64,000 bases of DNA from Ravibacter sp964559125 (lineage in GTDB: Bacteria > Bacteroidota > Bacteroidia > Cytophagales > Spirosomataceae), in contig CAZLGW010000006.1 in assembly GCA_964559125.1 (NCBI GenBank), positions 163,996 to 227,995 of the forward strand. The letters are read 5' to 3'. Below, one piece after another: positions 8,367-15,934 of the stretch. The translations under genes and the position numbers were made by a program. Under the pieces are notes generated by a model that did no database searches, was not told the origin of the DNA, and saw nothing but the letters and a program-made list of their open reading frames with translations. Positions within the stretch are counted from its first letter, which is position 1. Each line of letters starts with the position of its first letter.

Positions 8367-9434
8367 ATGAATGATACCTATGTAATTATAATGGCAGGCG
8401 GAGTGGGAACCCGCTTCTGGCCTTTTAGCCGGGCCAATTTTCCCAAACAGTTCCACGACGTCCTGGGTACAGGCAAATCCCTGCTGCAGCAGACAGCCGA
8501 AAGATTCAGGAATATCTGTCCTGAAAGCAACCTGTATGTCGTTACGAGTAATGAATATAAAGACCTGATTGCCGGTCAGCTCCCCTACCTTACACCTGAC
8601 CAGATACTCCTCGAACCCAACCGACGCAACACAGCGCCCTGTGTGGCATACGCCTGCTTTAAAATTGCATCGAGGAATCCTAATGCCAATATCGTGGTCG
8701 CACCCGCCGATCATATTATCCTCCAGGAGAGTATTTTCCAGGATACGATCAGGATTGCGCTCGGCGCCACGCGCATGGACAATATCCTGCTCACGCTGGG
8801 TATCCAGCCTAACCGGCCCGATACCGGCTACGGCTACATTCAGTATGTACCTGGGAAAAAGATGGTAAAGAAAGTAAAGACCTTTACTGAAAAACCTCAC
8901 TACGACCTGGCCGTGCAGTTTATCGAAAGCGGTGAGTTTGTATGGAACGCCGGGATCTTTATCTGGAATGCCGCCGCATTCAAAGAAGCCCTCCGGAAAA
9001 GCATGCCCGATACCTGCGAACTTTTCGAAGAAGGTAACGACTTCTACTATACGGATATGGAGGCGTCGTTTCTTAACAAGGCGTATGCCCAATGCAAGTC
9101 GGTTTCCATCGATAAAGGGATCATGGAAAAGGCCGACAACGTATACGTAATCCTCAGCGACTTCGGATGGTCGGATCTCGGAACATGGAAATCGCTCTAT
9201 GAAGTTTCCGATAAGGATGAGAACGAGAACGTGATCACGGGCAGGCTTATATTGCACGATACGAAAAACTGCATCATTAAAACCCCGGAAGAGAAACTCG
9301 TGGTAGTTAACGGTCTTGAGGGTTTTATAGTTGCCGAATACGACAATGTATTGCTGATCTGTAAAAAGGATGACGAACAGCGTGTCAAGGATTTCGTGGC
9401 GGAAGCTAAATTCCTGGGCGCCAGGTTTGTCTGA
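8367..9434 (+). CDS. manC: mannose-1-phosphate guanylyltransferase
   Basis: 355 residues, single nucleotidyltransferase domain with no C-terminal phosphomannose-isomerase domain. Motifs: GGVGTRFWP (11-19), the pyrophosphorylase signature FPKQF (25-29), EPNRRNTAP (83-91), APADH (112-116) and FTEKP. The enzyme makes GDP-mannose from GTP and mannose 1-phosphate in the cytoplasm, feeding surface polysaccharides and GDP-fucose. It has its own consensus promoter. The DUF1080 gene follows after 39 bases on the same strand and may be cotranscribed, though no functional link is evident. Confidence 0.93.
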   Translation: MNDTYVIIMAGGVGTRFWPFSRANFPKQFHDVLGTGKSLLQQTAERFRNICPESNLYVVTSNEYKDLIAGQLPYLTPDQILLEPNRRNTAPCVAYACFKIASRNPNANIVVAPADHIILQESIFQDTIRIALGATRMDNILLTLGIQPNRPDTGYGYIQYVPGKKMVKKVKTFTEKPHYDLAVQFIESGEFVWNAGIFIWNAAAFKEALRKSMPDTCELFEEGNDFYYTDMEASFLNKAYAQCKSVSIDKGIMEKADNVYVILSDFGWSDLGTWKSLYEVSDKDENENVITGRLILHDTKNCIIKTPEEKLVVVNGLEGFIVAEYDNVLLICKKDDEQRVKDFVAEAKFLGARFV

Positions 9435-9473
9435 AAGCAGATGTTTTTCAAAAATAAAATTTACCGGTATTTA

Positions 9474-10340
9474 ATGAACAAATTCCTCGTTTCCGCGCTC
9501 CTATTCGTTTTACCGCTGGCATTATGCGCCCAGAAAAAGGCCGATAAAGAAATATGGGAGCCGTTGTTTAACGGCAAGAACCTTGACGGATGGGATATCA
9601 AGATCCGCGGCCGCGAGCTGAATGACAACTACCTGAATACCTTTCGTGTGGAAGACGGTAAAATGGTGGTCAGGTATGATCAGTACAATAGCTTCGACAA
9701 GCAATACGGCCATATCTTTTACAAAAAAGAATACAGCTATTACAAACTGGTGATAGAATACCGCTTCGTGGGCGAGCAGGCGCCGCAGGGCGAGGGTTGG
9801 GCCTGGAGAAACAGCGGGGTAATGCTCCACGGGCAGACCGCCGCTTCGATGGGCAAAGACCAGGATTTTCCCATCTCCATAGAAGTTCAGTTTCTCGGCG
9901 GTGACGGCAGTAAGGAAAGGACGACCTGCAACCTTTGCACTCCCGGCACCCATGTAGTGATAGACGGGCAGTTGGTTACCTCCCACTGCATCAATTCTAC
10001 GTCCCAGACTTATCACGGCGATCAATGGGTTCGTGCCGAAGTGCTTGTACTGGGAGATTCGCTGATCCGGCATTTTGCGAACGGCGAAAAAGTGCTGGAA
10101 TACAACAAGCCCCAGATGGGAGGAGGGAATGTAAGCGGACACCCACCCGGGCTTTTTGTTGACGGGAAGCCGCTCACCCGCGGCACCCTATCGCTTCAGA
10201 GCGAAAGCCACCCTATCGAGTTCCGGAAAGTAGAAATCCTGAACCTGGAAGGATGCACGGATCCTAAAGCTAAAAATTACAAATCATACTTTGTGCATTC
10301 CGACAATTCGGGTTGTGCATATAAGGGGAGGAAGAGATAA
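9474..10340 (+). CDS. secreted DUF1080 (3-keto-disaccharide hydrolase family) protein
   Basis: 288 residues from the ATG at 9474, chosen because a signal peptide (MNKFLVSALLF...) then starts cleanly; an upstream in-frame ATG at 9441 would add 11 residues. The DUF1080 jelly-roll begins with LFNGKNLDGW and continues with SGVMLHGQ and IEVQFLGG, as in laminarinase-like 3-keto-glycoside hydrolases. The tail GCTDPKAKNY...SGC is the Cys-bounded 'CTDPxAxNY' motif seen at the ends of some secreted Bacteroidota proteins. The family hydrolyses 3-keto-glycosides in some members; activity here is inferred. It converges on the MFS gene with a 7-bp gap. Confidence 0.82.
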   Translation: MNKFLVSALLFVLPLALCAQKKADKEIWEPLFNGKNLDGWDIKIRGRELNDNYLNTFRVEDGKMVVRYDQYNSFDKQYGHIFYKKEYSYYKLVIEYRFVGEQAPQGEGWAWRNSGVMLHGQTAASMGKDQDFPISIEVQFLGGDGSKERTTCNLCTPGTHVVIDGQLVTSHCINSTSQTYHGDQWVRAEVLVLGDSLIRHFANGEKVLEYNKPQMGGGNVSGHPPGLFVDGKPLTRGTLSLQSESHPIEFRKVEILNLEGCTDPKAKNYKSYFVHSDNSGCAYKGRKR

Positions 10341-10347
10341 GCAAACG

Positions 10348-11583
10348 CTATTCTCCTTCGCGGAAGTCCAGGTTCTTCCCGAATGTCTCTTCCATTCCCA
10401 GCAATGAAACAATTGCCACCGCAAAACAGGCCGCTCCGACCACAGCAGCAGCCTGCAAAGTTCCCATATGAGGTTTAAGGAACTGGAACGCAGGAAGCGT
10501 GATCAGTACGGTCGCCCTGACATTATTGGCGACAGAAGTAGTAACCGTGGCCCGCATGTCTGTACCGAACTGCTCGGCGGTAGTAGTCAGGAACATGGCG
10601 ATATAGCCGATAGAAAACCCAAGCACAGCATAACATGCATATAATTGCCCGGCGGTCTGGAGCCAGCCCGAAAGTAAAATGGCAGTAATCAGCAGGGTCG
10701 TTCCCATCATAGCTCCGATTGCCTTTCTGCGTGAACGCAGCCAGTGACTCAGCACACCGCTGAACAGGTCGCCGCTCACGATACCGATATAGGTATACAG
10801 CACGCAGGATGCGGCCGCTACCCCGGTTATACCCAGTGCATCTGCGATCTCGTTACCGAATGTGGCATATATTCCTATAACCAGATAGGTAGGCAGGGCT
10901 ATTCCCATGCAGCGGAGATAGCGATTCAGACGATCTCTCCTGGTCAGGAGCGTCCACCATTGCCCGCGTTTACCGCTCTCGCCTGCCGCTTTGGTAAACA
11001 AATAAGATTCGAGCACCCTGAGTCTTAAACCGAGCAGGACGATTCCCATACCACCCCCGATAAAATAGGCGCTCCTCCAATCGGTCAGCGACACGGTGAA
11101 ATAGGCTGCGATCGCTCCGGCAAGCCCTACCCCGGCCATGATTGCGGCTCCCAGGCCTCGGATTTCCTTCGGGAGGATCTCTGCAATCAGTGTTATTCCG
11201 GCGCCGAGCTCTCCGGCCAGTCCGATCCCGGCCGTAAACCTGAGTATGCTGTATATCTCCACATTCTGCACAAAACCGCAGAGTATGTTAGCAATAGAAT
11301 ACGTAAGAATAGACGCAAAAAGCACTGATCGCCTACCCATTCTGTCTCCAAGCACGCCCCAAAGAAATCCTCCGATCAGTAACCCGGCCTGCTGCCAGTT
11401 ATAGATATAGGCCCCTGTAGTAGAAACCTGCGCATCTGAAAGCCCCAGGGCTTTCAGGCTTGGCACCCTTACGATATTGAAGAGTAATAGATCGTATACA
11501 TCTATAAAATAGCCGAGAGTAGCTACGATTACGGGAGCGCTGAAAAGTAGATTCCGGCCGGCGGAAGTAGAAATGGTGGTCAT
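10348..11583 (-). CDS. major facilitator superfamily transporter
   Basis: 411 residues from the ATG at 11583 (MTTISTS...); an upstream Met would add a 19-residue unlikely extension. Twelve membrane segments are visible, with the loop 2-3 motif GDRMGRRS and a central charged loop (LLTRRDRLNRYLR). The segment after TM10 (FGTDMRATVTTSVANNVRA) resembles the metabolite:H+ / aromatic acid symporter branch. The substrate is not predictable. A 14-bp palindrome (11616-11629, TTGCAA-AT-TTGCAA) lies 33 bases upstream of the start and could be an operator. Confidence 0.85.
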   Translation of the reverse strand: MTTISTSAGRNLLFSAPVIVATLGYFIDVYDLLLFNIVRVPSLKALGLSDAQVSTTGAYIYNWQQAGLLIGGFLWGVLGDRMGRRSVLFASILTYSIANILCGFVQNVEIYSILRFTAGIGLAGELGAGITLIAEILPKEIRGLGAAIMAGVGLAGAIAAYFTVSLTDWRSAYFIGGGMGIVLLGLRLRVLESYLFTKAAGESGKRGQWWTLLTRRDRLNRYLRCMGIALPTYLVIGIYATFGNEIADALGITGVAAASCVLYTYIGIVSGDLFSGVLSHWLRSRRKAIGAMMGTTLLITAILLSGWLQTAGQLYACYAVLGFSIGYIAMFLTTTAEQFGTDMRATVTTSVANNVRATVLITLPAFQFLKPHMGTLQAAAVVGAACFAVAIVSLLGMEETFGKNLDFREGE

Positions 11584-11615
11584 AGGAGGAAGGAAAAAGA
11601 TCAGGCTTTTACGAT

Positions 11616-11629
11616 TTGCAAATTTGCAA
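11616..11629. repeat. 14-bp palindrome upstream of the MFS gene
   Basis: TTGCAA-AT-TTGCAA is fully self-complementary and lies between the MFS start (11583) and the DUF4143 ATPase stop (11665). It shares the TTTGCA half-site with the larger inverted repeat at the other end of the ATPase gene. A regulator-binding role is inference. Confidence 0.5.
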
Positions 11630-11664
11630 TAATTCAGCATTAAACAAGCTCCGCCCTATCGCAT

Positions 11665-12819
11665 TCAGCCACCTCCTTCCAGACTCCTGCCCAGCTCATT
11701 CAATGAAACCACGTCAATCCCTTCACTCATGGGCCAGGTATCGGGTGAGGGCGTTATCACAAAAGTGTGTTTGGGTTTGATGTCTTCTATAGCGATATGA
11801 TTTCCTTTCGAAAGCACAGGGGCAAACGATGCCTTACATTCGACGGCTATGGTTTCGTTGTGGAGCTGCACAACAAAGTCGATTTCAGCCCCGCCTGCCG
11901 TCCGGTAATAAAAAATATCGGCGTCAGGAAATGTTCCCCGCAAGTTGGCAAGCACGACCGACTCCCAGGTAGCCCCGAACGCAGGGTGCCCCGTTAATCC
12001 TTCAAACGAACGCAACCCCAGCAAAGCAGCGGCGATTCCCGAATCCGATATATATACTTTAGGCGATTTTACCAGTCGTTTGCCCAAATTCGGCAGATAG
12101 GGTTCGACTACATCTACCATAAAAGTGCTTTTCAGCAAGTCAATATGGTTCCTTACGGTCTGGTTGCTTACACCCAGTGAATTTCCCAGGGTTGAATAGT
12201 TAACCGTTTGCCCGTTGAGATGTGCCAGCATTTGCCATAAGCGCCGCATGGTCGCCGGAGTGAAGTTGATCCATTGAAGCAGATCCCGCTCCAAAAAAGT
12301 AGAAATAAAACTATTCCGCCAGTCGAGAGAAACTTTATCGTCTGCAGCCAGGAGGCTCCGCGGAAAACCACCTCGCAGAAAATATTTCTCTATGCCGACA
12401 CTCTCTGTTTCAGACCATAAAAATGGAGTAAGCTGCTTGTATAGGATTCGTCCGGCAAGCGATTCGGAGCTTTGCATCAATAAATCACGCGAAGCCGAAC
12501 CGAGCACGATAAAACAACCCGGACGATCCCACTCGTCAACCAGGCTCCTGATGAGAGGGAACAAGTCCGGTCTGCGCTGGATCTCATCTATGCATATGAG
12601 CTTTTCTCTCTGGGTGCTGAGAAACCATTCGGCATCCCTTAGCTTTTCCAGGTCGGAAGGGCGCTCCAGGTCCAGGTATAAGGTTTCCGAAGACTGGCCT
12701 TTGAACAGGTGCTTTACTAAAGTAGATTTCCCACACTGGCGCGGGCCGATTACTGCCGTAACCGGGAAATGTTTTGTGGCCGAAACCAGGTCTGGTTCTA
12801 TCCTTCTTTGTAGGTACAT
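11665..12819 (-). CDS. AAA ATPase with DUF4143 domain
   Basis: 384 residues: Walker A GPRQCGKST (25-33), Walker B LICIDE (74-79), sensor segment VLGSASRDLL, a winged-helix-like middle (SLGVSNQTVRNHIDLL) and a C-terminal DUF4143 module with the PD-(D/E)XK-like pattern GGAEIDFVV...VECKA. This is the common archaeal/bacterial 'ATP-binding protein' family, widespread in mobile and stand-alone contexts; its cellular role is not established. The gene is flanked by inverted repeats on both sides and is not obviously cotranscribed with murA upstream. Confidence 0.85.
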   Translation of the reverse strand: MYLQRRIEPDLVSATKHFPVTAVIGPRQCGKSTLVKHLFKGQSSETLYLDLERPSDLEKLRDAEWFLSTQREKLICIDEIQRRPDLFPLIRSLVDEWDRPGCFIVLGSASRDLLMQSSESLAGRILYKQLTPFLWSETESVGIEKYFLRGGFPRSLLAADDKVSLDWRNSFISTFLERDLLQWINFTPATMRRLWQMLAHLNGQTVNYSTLGNSLGVSNQTVRNHIDLLKSTFMVDVVEPYLPNLGKRLVKSPKVYISDSGIAAALLGLRSFEGLTGHPAFGATWESVVLANLRGTFPDADIFYYRTAGGAEIDFVVQLHNETIAVECKASFAPVLSKGNHIAIEDIKPKHTFVITPSPDTWPMSEGIDVVSLNELGRSLEGGG

Positions 12820-12859
12820 GACTCATCCAGGATGGTCATACAAAGCTAAACCTTCTCTT

Positions 12860-12904
12860 TCAACTATGCAAATCTCAAATTGGATTTGAGATTTGCATAG
12901 TTGA
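12860..12904. repeat. perfect inverted repeat, 21-bp arms, 3-base spacer
   Basis: Arms 12860-12880 and 12884-12904 are exact reverse complements around TGG. It lies between the murA stop (12914) and the ATPase start (12819), both on the minus strand. There is no T run, so it is not a standard terminator. It could be a protein-binding operator for the ATPase gene, an mRNA hairpin, or the trace of a small mobile palindrome. Confidence 0.85.
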
Positions 12905-12913
12905 TCTTTCGTA

Positions 12914-14221
12914 TTACACCCTCACAATCTCCGCCCCTATCGCGTTCAGCCGGGCATCAATATTCTGGTATCCCCTGTCGATCTGTTCTATATTGTCTAT
13001 AACGCTCGTACCTTTTGCAGACAATGCTGCGATGAGCAGCGCCACCCCTGCGCGGATGTCGGGCGATGTCATCCGGATGCCTTTCAGCTGCGACTCCCTG
13101 TTGAGACCGATCACCGTTGCCCGGTGGGGATCGCAAAGGATGATCTGGGCTCCCATATCGATCAGCTTATCTACAAAAAACAGGCGGCTTTCAAACATCT
13201 TCTGATGGATCAGCACCGTGCCCTGCGCCTGGATAGCGGTTACGAGTACGATGCTCAGCAGATCGGGCGTAAACCCGGGCCAGGGAGCATCGGAAACCGT
13301 CATGGTCGAACCGTCGAGGAAAGCCTCGATCCGGTATTTCTCCCGGGCCGGGATATGAATATCGTCGCCCCGGATCTCAAGCCTGATGCCCAGTCGCCGG
13401 AAAACATCCGGGATAATTCCCAATTCGTGTACCTGGCAGTTCTTAATGGTAATTTCGGACTGTGTCATAGCGGCGAGCCCTATAAAACTACCTATTTCTA
13501 TCATATCCGGGAGCATGGTGTGTTCCGTTCCTCCCAGACTTTCAACTCCTTCTATCGTAAGCAGGTTGGATCCTACCCCCGATATCTTTGCGCCCATCCG
13601 GTTGAGCATCCGGCAAAGCTGCTGCAGATAGGGCTCACAGGCAGCATTGTAGATAGTGGTGATACCTTCGGCGAGCACTGCCGCCATCACTACATTGGCG
13701 GTCCCGGTTACCGAAGCTTCATCCAGCAGCATATAGGTACCCCTAAGCTTTTCGGCCTCTACCCGGTAGAACCCGCCATCCTCCTCGTCATAGTGAAAAG
13801 CGGCTCCCAGCTTCTCAAATCCCAGGAAATGGGTATCAAGCCGTCTGCGCCCGATTTTATCGCCCCCCGGCCGCGAAATACTCCCTTTTCCGAACCTGCC
13901 GAGCATAGGTCCCAGCAGCATCACCGAACCCCGCAGGGCAGTAGCTTTTTGTTTATAAAGGGCTGTTTCGAGGTACTCCAGATTAACCTTGTCGGCCTGG
14001 AACCGTACCGAAGAGTCGCCGAGCCTTTCGACCCGGACCCCCAGATCGCCCAGGAGATTAATAAGCTGATTGACATCCCTTATGTCCGGGATATTATGCA
14101 CTGTAACCGGCTCGGAAGTAAGTAAAACGGCACACAATATCTGAAGTGCCTCATTTTTGGCTCCCTGGGGATAAATGTCTCCCTTCAGGCGCCTGCCTCC
14201 TGTAATTCTGAAGGACGCCAT
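12914..14221 (-). CDS. murA: UDP-N-acetylglucosamine 1-carboxyvinyltransferase
   Basis: 435 residues, EPSP-synthase-like fold of two inside-out barrels. Lys22-Asn23 in the QGAKNE motif match the conserved UNAG-binding pair. It transfers enolpyruvate from PEP to UDP-GlcNAc, the first committed step of peptidoglycan synthesis in the cytoplasm. In the active loop (RPGGDKIG, 118-124) residue 121 is Asp where most bacteria have the catalytic, fosfomycin-alkylated Cys115. The Asp form is catalytically competent in other bacteria. It follows the DUF4290 gene by 42 bases in one operon. Confidence 0.96.
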   Translation of the reverse strand: MASFRITGGRRLKGDIYPQGAKNEALQILCAVLLTSEPVTVHNIPDIRDVNQLINLLGDLGVRVERLGDSSVRFQADKVNLEYLETALYKQKATALRGSVMLLGPMLGRFGKGSISRPGGDKIGRRRLDTHFLGFEKLGAAFHYDEEDGGFYRVEAEKLRGTYMLLDEASVTGTANVVMAAVLAEGITTIYNAACEPYLQQLCRMLNRMGAKISGVGSNLLTIEGVESLGGTEHTMLPDMIEIGSFIGLAAMTQSEITIKNCQVHELGIIPDVFRRLGIRLEIRGDDIHIPAREKYRIEAFLDGSTMTVSDAPWPGFTPDLLSIVLVTAIQAQGTVLIHQKMFESRLFFVDKLIDMGAQIILCDPHRATVIGLNRESQLKGIRMTSPDIRAGVALLIAALSAKGTSVIDNIEQIDRGYQNIDARLNAIGAEIVRV

Positions 14222-14263
14222 AATTACAAATGATAGAATTTATATCTTAAATACCGTCAGCAG

Positions 14264-14977
14264 CTATTTTCCCTTCCTGTTCCGGTTTTTATTAAACTTG
14301 CTGTGCTGGCGATGCCTGTTGTGATTATTGCCCCCGCCTGCGTTATAGGAAGTAGAATTAAAACGATCGGGAACGAAATTATAGCTGCCGGTCTGAGACT
14401 GGTAACCCGTCACCTGGCCGCCTCTCTGGCGTTCAAGCCCGCTGTTCCTGTCTTTAGGCGAAGCTTCGATAGGGCCTTTTTCCTTTATGTAGGTCAGCTC
14501 CGCATGCAGCTTACCTTTCGAAAGGTGCTCCAGTTGCTCCAGCAAGACCGAATCCTCTACGTTATCTTTGTTCCACGTGCTGTAGAACGATCTCATCAAC
14601 CTGAAAATATAAGACACGAAAGCCAGCCGGTCGTCGACATCCTCGGTTTCGATAGCCCGCTCTACCAGCAATTCGAGATTGCGGCCATAATGCCGGTAAA
14701 CCAGCCCGTGCTGGTTATAGCCGACAGGCAGGGGCTTTTTCCCCAGGGCATCCTTTGACGGCGCCGGAAACGGGCTGTCGACATCCAGCTCAAATCCCGA
14801 AATGATATAAAGATCATCCCAAAGCTTATTGGTGTAGTCCTGGTTGTCTTTCATGGCAGGATGAATCTGCCTCATGAGCTCTACCAGGATATGCGCGTAA
14901 AGTGTACGCTTTCCCCGATCATCTATCGTTTTGATGTGATCAGCCAGTTTCTCAACATTACTACCGTACTCTTTCAA
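14264..14977 (-). CDS. DUF4290 domain protein
   Basis: 237 residues. The N-terminal 150 residues are a helical DUF4290 domain (MKEYGSNVEKLADHIK..., IHPAMKDN, YGRNLELLVERAIE), a family restricted to Bacteroidota and commonly found directly before murA, as here. The C-terminal 60 residues are low-complexity, rich in Asn, Arg, Gly, His and Tyr, ending in a strongly basic tail (NKNRNRKGK) that could bind nucleic acid. Function is unknown. A TAATTTTG -7 element (15018-15025, minus strand) would give a leader of about 37 bases for this operon. Confidence 0.85.
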   Translation of the reverse strand: MKEYGSNVEKLADHIKTIDDRGKRTLYAHILVELMRQIHPAMKDNQDYTNKLWDDLYIISGFELDVDSPFPAPSKDALGKKPLPVGYNQHGLVYRHYGRNLELLVERAIETEDVDDRLAFVSYIFRLMRSFYSTWNKDNVEDSVLLEQLEHLSKGKLHAELTYIKEKGPIEASPKDRNSGLERQRGGQVTGYQSQTGSYNFVPDRFNSTSYNAGGGNNHNRHRQHSKFNKNRNRKGK

Positions 14978-15017
14978 GGAAGTTGTGTTTATCCGGAGAA
15001 GATTTTTTTCCGAACTG

Positions 15018-15025
15018 CAAAATTA
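15018..15025 (-). promoter_or_regulatory. -7 element of the DUF4290-murA operon
   Basis: Minus strand reads TAATTTTG, an exact TAnnTTTG match about 44 bases before the ATG at 14977. No -33 TTTG at standard spacing was found. Confidence 0.45.
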
Positions 15026-15193
15026 CAAGATTTTTTCTTTTCGTCCTTACCTGCTATCCCCTATCATTCCAACCTTCTCACTTTCTTTATACTCCTCAAT
15101 AAAAAAAATATTAGTTTCGTACACTACAGGCTTTGTAACTTTCGGATTCTCCGGGATTGCAACAGTTTCCTGGCAGGAAAAGTAACTGGTACT

Positions 15194-15934
15194 ATGACTA
15201 TTCTGTACATTGTTTTTAATTGGGTAAATTTTTTTTCAAGTTCCCCACCCGTCATCACAGATTCTCCGCCTGTTTATACAGCCTCAGAAACAATTAAGAC
15301 AGACACCCTGCGCCTTCCGCAACGGCTGTACACCGACGCTACCTATTTGTCCCAATACCTGTTCAACGGCGCACGTTACCACGTCTACGACCGGCAGGCA
15401 CAGACACATCAGTTTTACCTGACAAGAGACCTTATCACAGGCACGATCCGGTACGACGGCTACGATTACGGGCCATTTCAGATGCATTATGATATCAACC
15501 TGGACATGCTGGTCATCAAACAGCCCTATAACGGCTACCTTGTCGGGCTCGACTCCTCCAGGGTAGAACATTTCACACTCAACAACAGCTATTTCGAGCA
15601 TATTTCCAATCATCCGCAGCTTAAAAAGGGGATTTACCAGACGCTGTACAACGGTGACATCAAATTAATCTGCCGCCGGAAAAAGATACGATACGAGAAA
15701 TATGAGGATCTCAAAGCGATCCCCATATTTGTTGATGTCAGCTCCTATTTTTTCTATACCGGGGGAGAATACAGGCAAGTCCGGCGTAAAAAAGATATAT
15801 ACCGCCTTTTTCCCGAACACCGGAGAGAGATCCGCCGGTATCTCAGGTTGGCACACTCTTCCTTAAGGGAGGACACCGAACGTCACCTTGTCGAAATAGC
15901 TAAAATCATAAATCCGCCTGGCCCAGGGATATGA
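15194..15934 (+). CDS. unknown protein, first gene of TonB-receptor operon
   Basis: 246 residues from the ATG at 15194; the frame is open further upstream, but that stretch is AT-rich and covers the murA-operon promoter. The protein starts with a hydrophobic stretch (MTILYIVFNWV), then is rich in Tyr, Arg and beta-type segments (YDGYDYGPFQMHYD, LDMLVIKQPYNGYL), with a basic C-terminal helix (EHRREIRRYLRLAHSS). No family recognised. It overlaps the next gene, an STN-type TonB receptor, by 4 bases (ATGA), so it is very likely coupled to it and acts in the envelope. Confidence 0.75.
   Translation: MTILYIVFNWVNFFSSSPPVITDSPPVYTASETIKTDTLRLPQRLYTDATYLSQYLFNGARYHVYDRQAQTHQFYLTRDLITGTIRYDGYDYGPFQMHYDINLDMLVIKQPYNGYLVGLDSSRVEHFTLNNSYFEHISNHPQLKKGIYQTLYNGDIKLICRRKKIRYEKYEDLKAIPIFVDVSSYFFYTGGEYRQVRRKKDIYRLFPEHRREIRRYLRLAHSSLREDTERHLVEIAKIINPPGPGI

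Noticed and set aside
8361..9257. Long reverse-strand ORF opposite manC
   Set aside because: It lies wholly antisense to a gene with clear family motifs, and its product shows no recognisable domain.
12860..12904. Simple Rho-independent terminator of murA
   Set aside because: The stem is AT-rich and no T run follows on the minus strand.
13124..14125. 333-codon plus-strand ORF opposite murA
   Set aside because: Antisense shadow of a well-conserved murA; composition is of the mirrored-codon type.
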